This document shows, piece by piece, positions 43,001 to 55,984 of a DNA stretch of 64,000 nt (position 1 is its first letter; each line of letters opens with the position of its first letter). Location of the stretch: the NCBI GenBank assembly GCA_015680685.1, contig MNCI01002045.1, positions 520,365 through 584,364 of the forward strand, written 5' to 3'. Position numbers and translations under genes: made by a program. The stretch comes from Gnetum montanum (taxonomy: Eukaryota; Streptophyta; Gnetopsida; Gnetales; Gnetaceae). The notes beneath the pieces are model-generated. The model was given only the letters and a program-made list of their open reading frames with translations, was not told the DNA's origin and ran no database searches.

Positions 43001-45004
43001 GTGCTTGGTAGTCATGGTTTCTACTATATTAGTAGTTCTTATGATTGATTTGCTATCATGGCTACTTTTCTCTTCATGTAGAAATTATCTAGCAGTGTCC
43101 TTAGTTTGTTTTCATTAATTCATGGATCATTGACTATCCAAGTAATGTTGGCTAGGTTAGCAGTTATAGATAGTTTTCATGGACATGACAACTTGGGAAA
43201 CATCTTATTTTCTTGGACATACTAGACCACAAATTTGGTGCATTCAACTTTAAACACCTACACTTTGTCATTTTAGGTCATGATAGTTCAACATTTTTTT
43301 ACTAAATTTTTTTCAACATGTTGTTTGATGAATTTTTCCTTGTAGACCTCCAAATCTACATTAGTAATGTGTAGCTTCTATTTGGCCTCATTGTGAAGTT
43401 TTTGTTCATGTTCATAAAGAGAGAACATGATAATTCACAACTCCTTCATTTTGATCTCTACTTAATTTATCACATTAATTCTATCAAGGATTGACTACTA
43501 GTTTAGATCAGGAATTTGTTTGAGAAAAATGTTAACTTTGATCTATTTGGCCTCATTAGTAATTCACAACTCCATCATTTTGATCTCTACTTAATTTATC
43601 ACATTAATTCTATCAAGGATTGACTACTAGTTTAGATCAGGAATTTGTTCGAGAAAAATGTTAAGTTTGATCTTAATCATCATGATCTCTTTCTCATTGA
43701 TTTCATTCTCTAGGCCAACTAGATTTATGAGATGCTCTTTAAATTTCTCTTTCTTCCATGTCTTATTTTTCCATGCCTTGATCCCAATTACTAACTTCCA
43801 GCAGATAGAACAAAATTATCTCATGGAGAGATTTCTATTTTCTTTAGCCAACTTGTGAGTGTCTAAGTTTACTTTTATAATTGTTCCAACAAATGCTTAA
43901 GGTTTTTCTCCAATTATTCCTTTTTTTACTTCATCCTAAGAAATTTTTGATTTTTTTGTAATGAATCCATTGTTTTCTTTCACCAATGTGATGATGCATT
44001 CTATGTGAATTTCTCCTTTTCCATTTCTACTTATTGCTACTTAGTTGTTAATTGGACAATTGTATCATTGTGGAACTACTAAGTAGTTCAAGAGCTACAA
44101 ACTACATGGGATTGTCTAGCTAGACATGAAGTTACATATTTTCATTCTATAGTCTTCTAGTTAGTAACTTAGCCTACTGTAGCTTGACTTCAAATAGTAT
44201 TAGCTTTTTCTTAGTAGTAATTAGTTTAAAATGCATTGCAATGATGCCTTTCAAAATGTCAAAGACACCCTCAATCATTTACCTTGTTATGAGTAGTTTG
44301 TCTAATGGTTCTTCATATTATTTAGTAATCATGCTACCTACTCTTCTAGTGCCTATCCTTGCAAACAATTGGATTTCTTGCATCGTAGCAAAGTTAAGAA
44401 TTGATGTTGTAGGGATTTTGAAGTCTTCATCTACATGATCAACAATAACATTTGCAATGATCTCCTATCCTTTAGGTGGCATCATTATAATAACAGCATC
44501 ATCTCTAAGCTCTAGGGTAATAAGAAAAGATGTATCATTACCAGAGATTTTAGGATGTTCCTTTGGTAATATGATTAAAATATCTCTCATAGGGTTCACA
44601 TAAGTTGAAAATTTAATTCAAAAAATGTTGAACATGTTTGAGATGTCTTCTTATCACCAAGCTATAGCCTAAGATACCTTCTGTAACATCTTTTCTTTGG
44701 ATATTTCTTACCCCTTGGTATATTTTTAGTTTAAAACCTTGATATCTTTTTTGCTAACTCAAGAGTAGTAGGTATCCTCTATGCCCAACTATATGAATCA
44801 CTAGCATGTACATGTGATTTGGTTGAATTCTGTGAACTCTATTTATCTAAGTGGTTGATATCATTAGATGGTGAAAGATGTGGTTTGCTAATCATTATCA
44901 TTCCAATCATCACTTGTGTTAGCTCGTTTGTATGGTTAAGTGTGAATGAGGCTTAAGATATTTATTTTTGTAATTTTTATAATTATCTTTATTGATGAAA
45001 TGGT
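43001..45004 (-). pseudogene. Element F internal region, lysine/glutamate-rich coiled-coil-like remnant
   Basis: On the minus strand broken frames read as charged, heptad-like phrases such as FKEHLINLVGLENEINEKEIMM (near 43735-43675) and LHNEAKQKLHITNVDLEVYKEKF (near 43405-43340). I recognise no family. The composition (coiled coil, no zinc knuckle) recalls the non-pol proteins of large non-autonomous LTR derivatives, but this is inference. Many stops. Confidence 0.4.
43381..43685. repeat. Recent tandem duplication inside element F
   Basis: 43431-43540 (from TAATTCACAACTCC) reappears at 43560-43669 with only a few differences. Both copies are preceded by TTTGGCCTCATT. The second copy lacks about 38 bp that follow this phrase in the first. 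Confidence 0.9.
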
Positions 45005-45899
45005 TAAGTAAATGTAGATTTAATATTTAAATTAACTAATTAATTAACTACTTCATTAACTAACTAGCCTAAACTTGGAGTATCCTTTCTCACCTTCCAT
45101 ACACATCTTTAACATATACTAACACTACTAGGTTATTAAGTGTTTACTATTGGGTGTACAAAGTAGCCATTGTTGGGATCACCAAGTATTACTATATTAT
45201 GCTTGAAGTGGTTGTACTCAGATTGATTACAAGTGCTAATCTTAAATGCATAATAATAAGAAAGTAAATGACATTTAAAGTAAATTTTTGAAAAGTAGAG
45301 TTAAGCTAATCTAAGTGCCTTAATGGATAGAATAAATCTCAATTTTATTTCTGTTCATGCAAATGTGTCTAGGTACATGGGAACTCGAATAAGATGTCAT
45401 ACAATCACTTTAATCCATGTTTCGGGCACTCAAAGGAAAAAATATTTTAACCTCTATGAGAAGAAACTATAAGAGTATAGTTAAGGGAATGATTACAAGG
45501 TACCATAAATGCTAGGGATGTGTGCATTTATATAGGTAATGCTTGCATTAGCATTGATGTACCTACATCAATGCATCCTAAATGCATCAACAGGGATATG
45601 TCAATGTGCTTGCATTGACGCAATTGTTTTATTGATGTTTCATCATACCCTTACAATTGATTAAAAATAAACAAAAATGTGATTAAGCTTCTTACAAAAT
45701 TTGGGAAAATGTGAAACATTATTAATTGCATGACTAACTAACTAATTGACTGACTGACTCGGAGTGCTGGATCATACGAATTACAAAAAAATTAAACACT
45801 TAGACAAAAATAATAGAAATTTATTGAATAGATGAAAATGGGATGAAGTTTTCACACAATAACTGGCGATGAAGGCTCCTATGATACTAAGGATTCTTC

Positions 45900-47257
45900 A
45901 TCATGTCTTAGAACTACTAGAGGTTGTGGCTATCTTATTGCTAGTACTAAAATAATTGAAGGCATTTAGGAGTATGTTCATTTTCCCCTCTTTTCCACAT
46001 GGATCATGAGTTTTTTAGGTTGCTTCACTTAGATGTGCTAGTGTTAGAATATCCCATGGGCACAATAGTGATGTATGGACAAAATTTTGTAGCTGCTTGC
46101 AACACCTCAAAAAAAATTCATGTTGTAGTGCAAAGCCCAGAGCCAAAACGTCTTGTTGTAATTTGGTGGAAGTGTAACAGTAGAAAAAATTACCTTATTT
46201 CCAAAAAATAAGTATTTTGACCTTATACTAATGGAATCTAAGGTAATTTTCAATGTAAAAAATTTAAAATTTGTAGCCTACAAGGTATAATTTTCATGCT
46301 TTCTAGCTTGTGGAAGCTAAAATGCTCCACAAGATATAAATGTCTTATATCCCAGCTTAAGAAATTCCATCTATTCTAGCTTGTGAGGATTAAAAAGCAC
46401 TCTATAGGTTGTGAAAATTGATATTTCATCTCACATGTTGAGCATCTTGGTCCCACATGCTCAGTAGCATGTGGGGACAACATGATATTTAGAATTTAAT
46501 CCTACATATTAGGAATTCTAGTCCCACACACTGGGCAGTGTGTAGGGTTGTGTTTGGAGGATGAAAACTAGCTAAAATTACTTACACATTGCATGGAGAT
46601 TTCCTAGGTGTAGCAAAGTTTGCTAGAAATCTATCATCAATCATGGAAAAATTAACGAACAACAAATCAGGGACCCATGGCCTATTTAAATATAAGATTA
46701 CTTCATTGTAAGGACTATTGGATCATTTGGCATTTAACTAAACTTGATACTTTTAGAGTAGTGTAGATCTCTTGGATTCCACAACCATTTCTTCCTTAGT
46801 ATAGATTAATGTAGTAGAGAGAACTAGTGGTGAGCAAAGTTCAAAGGGAAAATTGTCCAAGATATTCAAAGGTAGATCCAATTGCAAAACACATGTTGCT
46901 GTTGGCATCAAATTTCAAGCATTTTCTTTGAGCTCTTAGGCATTTGAGGCTCATAACTTATGTTCTATAAAATTTTGTTTCTACGAATTTTTCACCATTT
47001 TAATATAAGTTTGTAGTTTCTATTATTTTGCTACATTTGCTTTATATTTCATTGTACTTGGATCTAGTGTTTAGGCCACCATTTCATATGCTTTCAATTT
47101 TTATTTCATATTTCAGTAGTTGATCTTTAAGTCCTCAAACGATAGGCAAGACCATTTGAGGCACTCCAAATCCTTTTTTGAGGCTTGTGGATCTAGGATT
47201 AAACTATCTCGCATAGAAATTCTTGGCCCTCCAGCATCAATTTTTTTCATTGCTACA
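45900..47257 (+). repeat. Element D1 5' LTR (left edge uncertain)
   Basis: The right edge is set by GCTACA at 47257, six bases before a degenerate copy of the primer site found in B and D2. U3 contains hairpins: CTTGTGGA / TCCACAAG (46310-46340), GTCCCACATGCT / AGCATGTGGGGAC (46450-46478) and CCCACACACT / AGTGTGTAGGG (46522-46548). TATA-like TATTTAAATATAAG lies near 46683. I found no clear left terminus; 45890-46000 may still be element F or its flank. Confidence 0.55.
46450..46478. repeat. Hairpin in D1 LTR
   Basis: 12-bp arms GTCCCACATGCT and AGCATGTGGGGAC (one extra G) around CAGT. The core CCACATGCT recurs at 47768, 47808 and 61456. Confidence 0.85.
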
Positions 47258-47263
47258 ATTTCT

Positions 47264-47281
47264 TGTGCTAGAACTAGGACC
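47264..47281 (+). promoter_or_regulatory. Element D1 degenerate primer binding site
   Basis: TGTGCTAGAACTAGGACC against TGGTGCTAGAAGGAGGGCC at 62529; most positions agree in a gapless comparison. Confidence 0.5.
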
Positions 47282-47968
47282 TCCGCTTAACTTCTTCACT
47301 ATAGCCCATTGCAGAGTCTTTTTGTTTGTGTTAGCCTTAACTTGTGAGCCTATCTTAAGCAGTAAAATTTTGAGTTGGATTTTCTTAAAACCTAGTGTGT
47401 GGCCTGCAACTAACATTATTTCAAGTGAATTTTCTTAAAATTTAGTGTTGGATTTTCTAGAAACCCACCACATGGCTTGCTTTCTATTTCAATTATTTAC
47501 TTTTACTTTTACTTTTTCTACCACATCATGTAGAGCTACTCCTATTTCTTGCACCTTAAAACAAAAGAGCTATCTTTTTCTAGAGTAGTACACCATGCTA
47601 CCATAGCCAGCCACATTTCCTAGGTAGTCATAGTGAACAATGCAATCTCTATTTCCACCATTTATACCTTGCAATTTCTCAGCCATTCCACTTTCATAAA
47701 TTTTCAAGAATTAGTACCTTGTAGTTGTAGCATAGTTAAGGTTGTATAGCCTCACGTACCAAGACTTCCACATGCTAGACAATTCCACATGTTGAGGCTT
47801 CCATACGTTGGGTAGTCCCACATGCTCAAACTTCCACACCCTTGATAGTCTCACACACAGAGACCTCCATACTTTTGGCAGCTCATATGTTGAGATACTT
47901 AGCTAATTATTTGATATAACACCTTGTTATGTCTTTTTGCTATTTAATGATCTTACCATAGAATATAA
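47282..47968 (+). other. D1 leader between primer site and gag
   Basis: No coding domain. 47755-47895 has a run of CCACATGCT / TTGAGGCTTCCACA-type phrases spaced about 25-30 bp, related to the LTR hairpin core. Confidence 0.5.
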
Positions 47969-50227
47969 CACACATGGCCCCTATCCAAGAAGTAGCTCGT
48001 ATCTATGATCCTAAGGATCTCACAGTCATAGAATGTAGGTAATATCTTNTTAAGAATTAGTTCAAAATCATCCATCAAAATGAAAAAGAATATATTCCCT
48101 CATCCTATGATCAAATCCATTTAATAGACTTCTATACATGTTGGTTAACACAACTAATAGACATTGATGAGATGAGTGAGGAGATTAGTTTAGATGAAGG
48201 ACAAGAAGACTAGGATGAGTTTGAAGTGGAGCATGAACCAAACATGTTAAAGGATGACCTTTTCCAATATTCAACTACTCAAACAACTATCCCTAGCTTT
48301 GTGCCTCTAGTGTTTGTAGTGGATCAGGTTCCCTAATCTTCTCTTGTATATCCCACCATGTTTGGACCAATGCCTATTATAATGATATACCAATCTCAAC
48401 CCACATTCCATTTTGTCTCATTATTCTCATCAATGCACTTTGCAACTTAATCCCATTATGTGCATCTAGCATTGGTTGTGTCCTTTACACCACCTTCCTT
48501 CTCTATCCCAGTGGGCCCTTCCTTAGGATCCTAAACATCACAAGTCTCTTACACTCTCTTTGTCCCTTCATCCCTCATGTTCCAACTCAAACATCATTCT
48601 CCTTGTTTAATTCCCCTACAACTATGATCAACCAGCCTCTTCCATCTATACCAATGCTTATTGCATGGTCCTACGCCATTCAACTCCCCCTGCAACCATT
48701 AGTTCACACTTCATGGAAATGTCGCAAGGCTTGCATCAAGCCTTCCAAATGATCCATGACCTCATAGATGAGCTACAGAAGCTTAAGGTCTCCACCACCT
48801 AGATGGTTAAAATTATGGACTTCTATCAAGTTGATCCCATTAGTCCTATAATTTTACAAATAACTCTTTCCACAAGCATTCCAATCCCCCAATTTACCAA
48901 ATATAATGGTGAGGGTGATCCAAATTCATATCTCATTACCTTCCATTACAAGTGCTTATTGTTGTAAGCTTAGATCCATATTGTAATTTGCATCTTTCGT
49001 ATGTCTTTCACTCGAAAAGCCTTAGATTAGTATCATGTGTTACCCATAGGCTTCATAGTCTCTTTAGATGACTTGTTTTCATAATTCGTTAACCATTTCA
49101 AGTATAAATTGAAACTTGATACAATACTAGATCAATTGATGAAGGTCAAATAAGGGCCTCTTGAACCTATCCAAAAATTTATATAGAGATGAAATGCTAT
49201 CCTCAATGAAATCCCTGAGCCTATCTCTGAGACACATCTTTTAACCATTTTCAAGCAGGTAGTTAACAATTTTATCAAGTACAAGCTATACTACTTGGAC
49301 TCATGGTCACTTTGCCAAGCCTTTTCCCAAACCAAGAACATAAATAATGTTGGTTAAGTTAGTAATGATCTAGCATATGTAACATATAAAAACTAGCACA
49401 AGAGAAAATAAAGGGACAAGGGAAAACAAAACCATATAGCTGTGGTCATAGTGGCCAAAGAAACTAAAACCATGTAGGGGCCAAAAAGAACTCAACTAAA
49501 GGGCCTTTCCACCACCACTTAACCTTCAACATTGGCTACCTCTACCTCCAACCCACCTAGGCCTAACTTCAAGAGAAACAATTGGTCTAAGTACATGAAG
49601 TTACGCACGAAGCCATATGAGCTTCTTGATTAGCTCCTCAAGAGTAACCACATATAGTACAGACAACTAATTGAGAATGCTCATAAGAGGCATGATTACT
49701 CATGTGAGATTGTTAGGGATCCCACTATAACCATCAAGGATGATCCATTTGTTCCCAAATACTTTAAGCTAGATTGGTTTTGCCATTATCACCAACTTCT
49801 TGCCCATGATAGTAATTTTTTCTTGGCTTTAAAGGATGATTTACAAAAAATGATAGATAGTGGTGAATTGGTCCTAGACACATCTAATCCAATTAGGCCC
49901 CAAAACTAGAGCATGTAAGTACATAAAGACCCACTGAACACCAACAATGACCCATATACCATAGCTACATTTAGTATTAATAACAACCCTAAACCTCCTA
50001 GGGAGCTATTTGTGATTCAGGTGCCTCATCATGACGAAAGTGCTTCAACTTCATTAAGTTCAAGGACTGATTTTTTCATAAGGATACCATCACTTACATC
50101 TTCCAAAGAACCAATTTTTATTAGAGTACCCCCTGCAACCAACATTGAGCCTATCGCTCAAGCTAATCAACATCCTCCCATGATAGCCAATACTACAATG
50201 TCTTCTCAAAAAGATAACAAAAAGTAA
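47969..50227 (+). pseudogene. Element D1 gag (decayed)
   Basis: Starts near ATGGCCCCTATCCAAG. The gag core at 48870-49300 reads FTKYNGEGDPNSYLITF, RKALD.YHVLPIGFIVSLDDLFS.FVNHFKYKLKLDTILDQL, GPLEPIQKFI and YKLYYLDSWSLCQAFSQTKN, closely paralleling B (25640-25240). The C-terminal part at 49560-49990 reads RPNFKRNNWSKY, PYELLD.LLKSN and FCHYHQLLAHDSNFFLALKDDLQKMIDSG, a degraded C..H...GH.T..C knuckle. 50012-50227 is an open serine/proline-rich linker (FIRIPSLTSS, FIRVPPATN). Many TAG stops. Single N at 48049. Confidence 0.85.
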
Positions 50228-50794
50228 CCAAAAAAATAGCATAATAAGGTAGTTCCTAAGCCTACAACAAAGGATAGTAAATAACTAAAGGTGTGGAAGA
50301 AAGTAGGCTCCCTAAAGTACACACCTATTTCAACCATGTCCATAAGCTCTAATGCTCCATTTGCTTCAAGGGGTCAACCTAAAAAGAACAACAAACGACA
50401 AGAGAAAGGGAAGGAGGCCCAAACCATAAACACTAAAGCTTGAGGTCAAAATATTATGTAGAATGAAAGAAGTCAAGGCTAATAAGAATGAAAAAACATC
50501 AAATAGTGAGAAAGCCTTCCTCACTAACATGCAATAGGTTAAGCTTTCACTCAAGTAAAAGAACACCTCTTTAAGCTTATACCATCTATTGATGACATCT
50601 TCTACTCATTGTAAGGCCTTAGTTAAGATGTTGACCTCTATTCCTATTAGTGAATATATTCTTACCAACAAAAATTCACTCATTTAGTAATGATGCCATC
50701 TTCACCTAGGAAGAAATGAGGTTGACTACCTTAACCTTTCGTAACAATGAGGTAAAGATCAATTCACAAAGTGGTGAGGTGACAAGGGCTCCTC

Positions 50795-51378
50795 TCTTTA
50801 TAACTATAAGGTTTGTTTAATACAAGATACACTGAGTGCACATTGATGATGAAGCAACAACAAATATTATATTCTTTTCCATTGTGGAACATCTAGTTTT
50901 ATTAAAGCATATACAAAGCACTTCCACTTTTTCTCTTAAGTTCTTTAATGGATCACAGGTAGTAGTGAGAGGATCCATCTCTTTAGACTTCAGTACAAGG
51001 AAATAATGCCCTACATTTGTTGATTTCTTAGTGGTGGAAGAGACACCACAATTCAATATAATCCTAGGAAGGCCTTGGTTAGCTAAACTATGAGTAGTCT
51101 CTTTTCATTTTCATCAAGAAATTCACCTACCTTATGAGGGAGTTGAAATCATAATCCATGAAGATAGTGTAGTCCCCTTACTAGTTAACAATGTTGACGT
51201 AGAGCAAGGATCTAAGGTGGAGTTTCAAGAAGAAACTCCTACCATTTAAAACCAAGTTAAGAGGTACACTGATGTAAACCAAGCCAAGACTAAAAACAGT
51301 CATGCCATGAACAAATTGTGCAGAGATCTCCCATTTAATATTATAAGCAAAGGCAATGGAGAGTACAAAATTGTGTAA
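50795..51378 (+). pseudogene. Element D1 aspartic protease domain (decayed)
   Basis: VHIDDEATTNIIFFSIVEHL matches B's VHVDDGAATNVIPFPIVDKL, with the active-site Gly changed to Glu. Then FLVVEETPQFNIILGRPWLAKL and HQEIHLPYEGVEIIIHEDSVVPLLVNNVDVEQGSKVEF, the same tail as in A and B. Stops at 50819, 51005 and 51091. Processing of gag-pol would be its role; it is inactive here. Confidence 0.85.
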
Positions 51379-51737
51379 TAGAGTCCTTACACTTTTCTTA
51401 GTCTTTCAAAGATTTGAAAAAATTGGGCAATTGAGCACATCACTTAAGTGTTCAAGCATGTATCATATGATGTAGCCATTTACCTTATAGCCTAGTTCTC
51501 AACTTTTATTTATATATATATTTCTATTTTACCTTCCTTTATAAATTCTAGTCTTGTTATGCCTTATTTATAATTTTACTTCTTAACCTTTACTTTACAT
51601 TTGGCTTGAATTTTACAATTTAGGACTATTTCCCTATGCATTGATATAAAGATATAGAATGACATAAAAATAGATAATATAAAACTACATAAAAAACCTT
51701 AGAACATGAAATACCAAAAAAGAAAAAATAATATGCT

Positions 51738-51930
51738 TCAAACCAAAGCTAAAATGATAGCCATAGTTACATTATGTAGCAATAACAAAAATAAAATATC
51801 TCATAGCCATAGTTTCACTATGAAATAGTCAACACCAAAAAATAGTACATAGTCTCTAAAGGCTATGATAGCCAAAATAAACAACTATAACCATATGACT
51901 AAAATAACAAAAATGTAGCATGTCTAATAG
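51738..51930 (+). repeat. D1 degenerate tandem array after protease
   Basis: AGCCATAGTTTCACTATG-type phrases recur with irregular spacing (51760, 51800, 51860, 51885). They lie in the same place as arrays 1 of A and B but are much more decayed. Confidence 0.45.
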
Positions 51931-52179
51931 TAACCAAAACTAAGCTGAAGGAGGAGCAGGATCATCATTCAAATGATCACCAATATCATTGCCATTGCTT
52001 AAGTCCTATAAATAATAAAAATATAAATAGTTAATAACCATTATAAAAAAACATAAATATGAAATCATGAAAACTAAACAATAATAAATATAAAATATAA
52101 CATAAAAACTTTAAAATTTTTACATGAACCTCATGATATTTTGGAGTAATATCTTTTGAAGAAAAGTTTTAGAGACTAG

Positions 52180-55100
52180 TCTCTAACCTATGCAGAATTT
52201 ATTCTTCACTTATGTTAGCCCAGTCAATTTCTCCTAGATCTAATCCTGTTAGGAACTTTTCCCTTTCAATGTCTATCCACTTAAGAGGATCGCGGGAAAG
52301 GTTAGCTATAGTAGTCTCTCTAGAGATAGTAGTGATTTGAGGGGCAAGAGAATCAATCATCACCAGTGAATTTGTGAACATCTTGAAGGTGACTTTTGCA
52401 TTTATCCTTTCCATAAACAACTTAAGCTTTCATCATTCAATAGCTTTCGTATTGCATAATTTTAGGTAGCTCTCCTTCACTTTGTATTGTTTCTTGTGGT
52501 CCTTTTTTTTTGCCCCATTCAAGTACCCAAGGAAAAGAACCCCTCCAATCCCTAGTCTTACGAACTAGTAACTCCATTTTCATATGTTTTTCCACATTGG
52601 TCTTGGCTAGAGCAAACTTAATTTGGATGACACTTCAATACCATGACCACTTGATCTCCTTCATGTTCAAAGAGTTCCTATTAGCTACACAAGCTTCTAT
52701 GAATTCTTTGTAATTTTGAAGGCTCTTGTTCTCATTTAGTAGCTCCTTCACCTGGATTCTCAAAGCAATGACCTCCTCTCATAGAAATTCATTAGAGTTT
52801 TGGAACTTCCAAGATGTCCTTACACATGGGATAGCACATTGGGCATCCCCATGGTATAATCTCCATGGAATATTCTCTACCTTGGATAGGGTAGGAAGCT
52901 AATTGTCTCATGTAGGATCCCATCTAACTTTGGATACTGTAATAGCCAAAGTGTAACAAAAAAACAAAAACAACAAAAATAATCAAAATATTTTAAACTA
53001 ATAAACTCACATAACGAAAATAAAATAAAATAAAAACCATAAAAATATAAAATAAAAATGCAAAAAAATATGCTAATTATTCTTACCAACATCGGGGGCT
53101 ATCTATTATAATCGATCAACCATATCCTCTACCATGCCTTATCTAAAACCTTAGCCCAAGGCTTAAAATGAAACTTAGATGTGGATGATTCTAGAGGAGT
53201 TTTATGTACTACAAAAACCATAACCATAAATATAGTTTGCAAGGATAGACATAAACATTTTTTTAAAAAATAAAAATAAAACTAAAGAGTACCTAGAAGA
53301 TCATGTGACATATCCACAGGGAAAGTACCTTCTATAGACAAGTCCTCAAAGATAGAATCTATGACATCCAATGCTCCCTTGAATGTCCTCTCTTCTTCCT
53401 CCTTGCATATTTTCTCCTCTACTTTCTTACATCTTTGTTTTGCTTCCATAGGAGCTTGGGTAGCCAACCCTTGTTGTCTGCCTACAACCATGTCAAAGCC
53501 AAAACATAGAAAAGGTTAGCAAATTGTTTTGTTAAAAGTAATATAAATATATAACCACATAAAATAACATGAAAAAAATACAAAATTACAACATAAAAAA
53601 TGTATACATACATGCCTACAATAGATTGATGCATCTTGCCAAACCTGATGGATACCTTCTTATGCACTAGGTAATCAATAATAAGAGCATTTACTTCAAC
53701 CTATTGCATCTTCATCTTATCTTTATCTATACCATCAACTTCTACCTGTGTCTTCTTGGCTCTCTTGGCATTACCATATGTAACATGGGGTTCAACCCCT
53801 ATGTTGTTAAGGGAAGAAAATTTTGCTTCACTAAACATCTTAGTCGTAATTAACAGTGACTCTTCGATATTCTTAACTAGTGGATCTTGGACATACATGG
53901 TTAGAACAATGTGTTTGATCCAAGGGTTGAAACATTGGGAGGGATCATGGCCCATCCACTTTTCATCTCTCATAACCACTATGAATTCTACAAACCTTCT
54001 AAAATACACAAGAAAGAATGTGAAATTCATATAACATATGGAGTTGATATTGTTGTAGAATTTTTAGATTTCATCCTATAACCTAGAGACCAAAAATGTA
54101 GCTTAGTTAAAATTAGTACCACTGGTAAAGACCTTTTTCATGATTCAAGCTTGTTGAACACCAATTATCTGCTTCTATGATAGCAAGATTGGAAAGATCC
54201 TAGAACGAAATAGAGGATAAGTTTCATTAGCTTTTTCAACTTTGTAGTTGCTAAGTAACAATGCACCACTACTAGAATAGTTAAGCCAATCCTCCATTTT
54301 CACTTTGTGGCTCACATCTTTCCTTACTCTTATGGAAACCTTAACACCATCAGAAGGTACTCCAAAGAGATCACTGAGAGCAGACTCACTAATGCTCAAT
54401 ACCATAGGGAAATCATGTACATAGAAAATGAATTTTTTGAATCCCTTATCAAAGGAATCTATCACATTTAGCATCTCTATTGATGACATTGACATACTAG
54501 AAAGCACAAACAAGTCAAGCAAACCTGCATTAGCAATCCTCTGCTGATCTCTCTAGGAGCTCTTCTTGCTAGTCACTTCTATGATGAGTCTGCTTCACCC
54601 CACCTAAGTTGGACCTTCTCCTTCACATTACTTGACATGGTCACAATGAAAGTAGACTCACACATGGAACCTACAACACAACATAGGTAGCCCATTATCA
54701 TTTTACATAAGTAGATGATCCAAGGACATAAAGGTATAAAACTAAGGAGTAACTTGCTAGAAAATAAAAATACCATGGAAGTTGGCCACACTTGAATTAA
54801 TACCACTTACCAGGCTTAGGCGAAGCTAGAACCTTAGGATGAGTGCTTGCATGTACTATTAGATCTAGGAAAATTCACCAATCATGTGCATAAGGTGTGG
54901 CCATTCATGTGTGGTACATGTTGAAATACCAAGAAGTATACTTTCCAAAGTCTTCACAAAGTTGGTTATGCACTTTTAATGTTATAGCCTTACCTTGTGT
55001 GAATACATGTAAGGCTACATGGGTAAAATACAAAGTTTGATCACTCTTTACCAAATACATTACGCACTTGATGCATGTAAAGAATGAAACATGATAACAA

Positions 55101-55310
55101 TTTGAATAAGAAACTTAGAAGCAACAAAAAATAAATAGAATGTCCAACCAAGATAGAATTTATGGTTTCAAGAGATAGAAGGTCCAAGGAGGATCTTGAA
55201 ACAAACTGTTTATCTAGTGAACAATCATTACAGTGTTGTTGACATTGTATTGTGAGTACTCTAGCATCCCTTAGATTTGTGACAACTTCCACACCTCTAG
55301 AGTAAAGAAA
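52180..55310 (-). pseudogene. Element D1 antisense gene (aORF), decayed
   Basis: The minus-strand reading aligns with the B and A copies in order: CEDFGKYTSWYFNMYHT...HDW near 54990; a clear intron 54810-54671 (donor CTG/GTAAGTGG, acceptor TTGTGTTGTAG); ESTFIVTMSSN...KVQLRWGE; GLLMQV.DLFVLSSMSMSSIEMLNVIDSF; SALSDLFGVPSDGVKV (B: ADLFSVPTDGLPV); an open 109-codon stretch at 54030-53701 with YFRRFVEFIVVMRDEKW (B: LWCFMEFLVIRENGVW); an acidic segment at 53480-53290; and NSNEFL.EEVIAL, RDWRGSFPWVLEWGKK (B: QDWKDYSARVYKWGQS), ending ISEE.ILHRLETSL (B: ITEEEIWQHLRTSL). Function unknown. Orientation and position (between protease and the spacer before RT) are the same as in A and B. Confidence 0.75.
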
Positions 55311-55984
55311 TCATTGTTTTGTTTAGTATTTTCTTAGGTATTAGAATCATCAACCATGAACCTCATGATATGACTGGAAGTTCCATGTTAAAGAGTCTTT
55401 GTAATCATGACTACAACATTCATAGTTGAGTGTGACCACATGATCATACCATAGTGTTGGAGCAAATATGTTAAGAACTATTTTGCTCCAGGTGTAAACC
55501 ACACTGAATTATGATGGTCAATGCTTAGATTAGGGTTCAAACTATTCTATGTAGTCATCCTTATGCAACACAAGATCCCTACCAACTCCATCACTATTAG
55601 AACTGATTTCAACAAGGCCCTATACATAGCCATAACACATAATCATTAAAACATAAAAAAAGACTATATGAACATTAGAATAAAGATAACATTTTTTAAC
55701 AAAAATATCCTTTTTTATAACAACATTAGCATTAGATGACCAAAAATAAAATTCTAAACCTAAAAATTTAAATTGATGCATGAATAGAAAAAATTAATAC
55801 CATAGGAAAAAAATAGTTTCCCAGTTTGTAATGTTTTGGACATTTTAACAAAAACTTGACACATGAACCCTCAAAATTAGCATTATAACAAAAAATTTCC
55901 ATGAAACCAAAATTATAACAAAATTTAGGAGTCAAATTAATAGTTTTGAACCTCTACAAGTGAACTTTTTCATAGGGCTATGGT
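55311..55984. other. D1 spacer upstream of antisense gene, left of element E
   Basis: No gene seen. AT-rich, many AAAATTA phrases. It ends with ATGGT, the target duplication of element E; D1 sequence resumes at 60896. Confidence 0.6.

Larger units (their letters stand above)
42137..45890 (-). mobile_element. Element F: non-autonomous LTR element, no pol domains
   Basis: Two diverged direct copies, about 42137-43000 and 45005-45890, share CTA(C/T)TAAGTGTTTA, GACTAAC.AACTAA and the same order of landmarks. Both hold a minus-strand TATA box (TATAAATAC near 42670, TATATAAATGC near 45520), giving the direction. The internal 2 kb (43000-45000) has no RT, integrase or protease. Exact ends and target duplication were not resolved. 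Confidence 0.65.
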
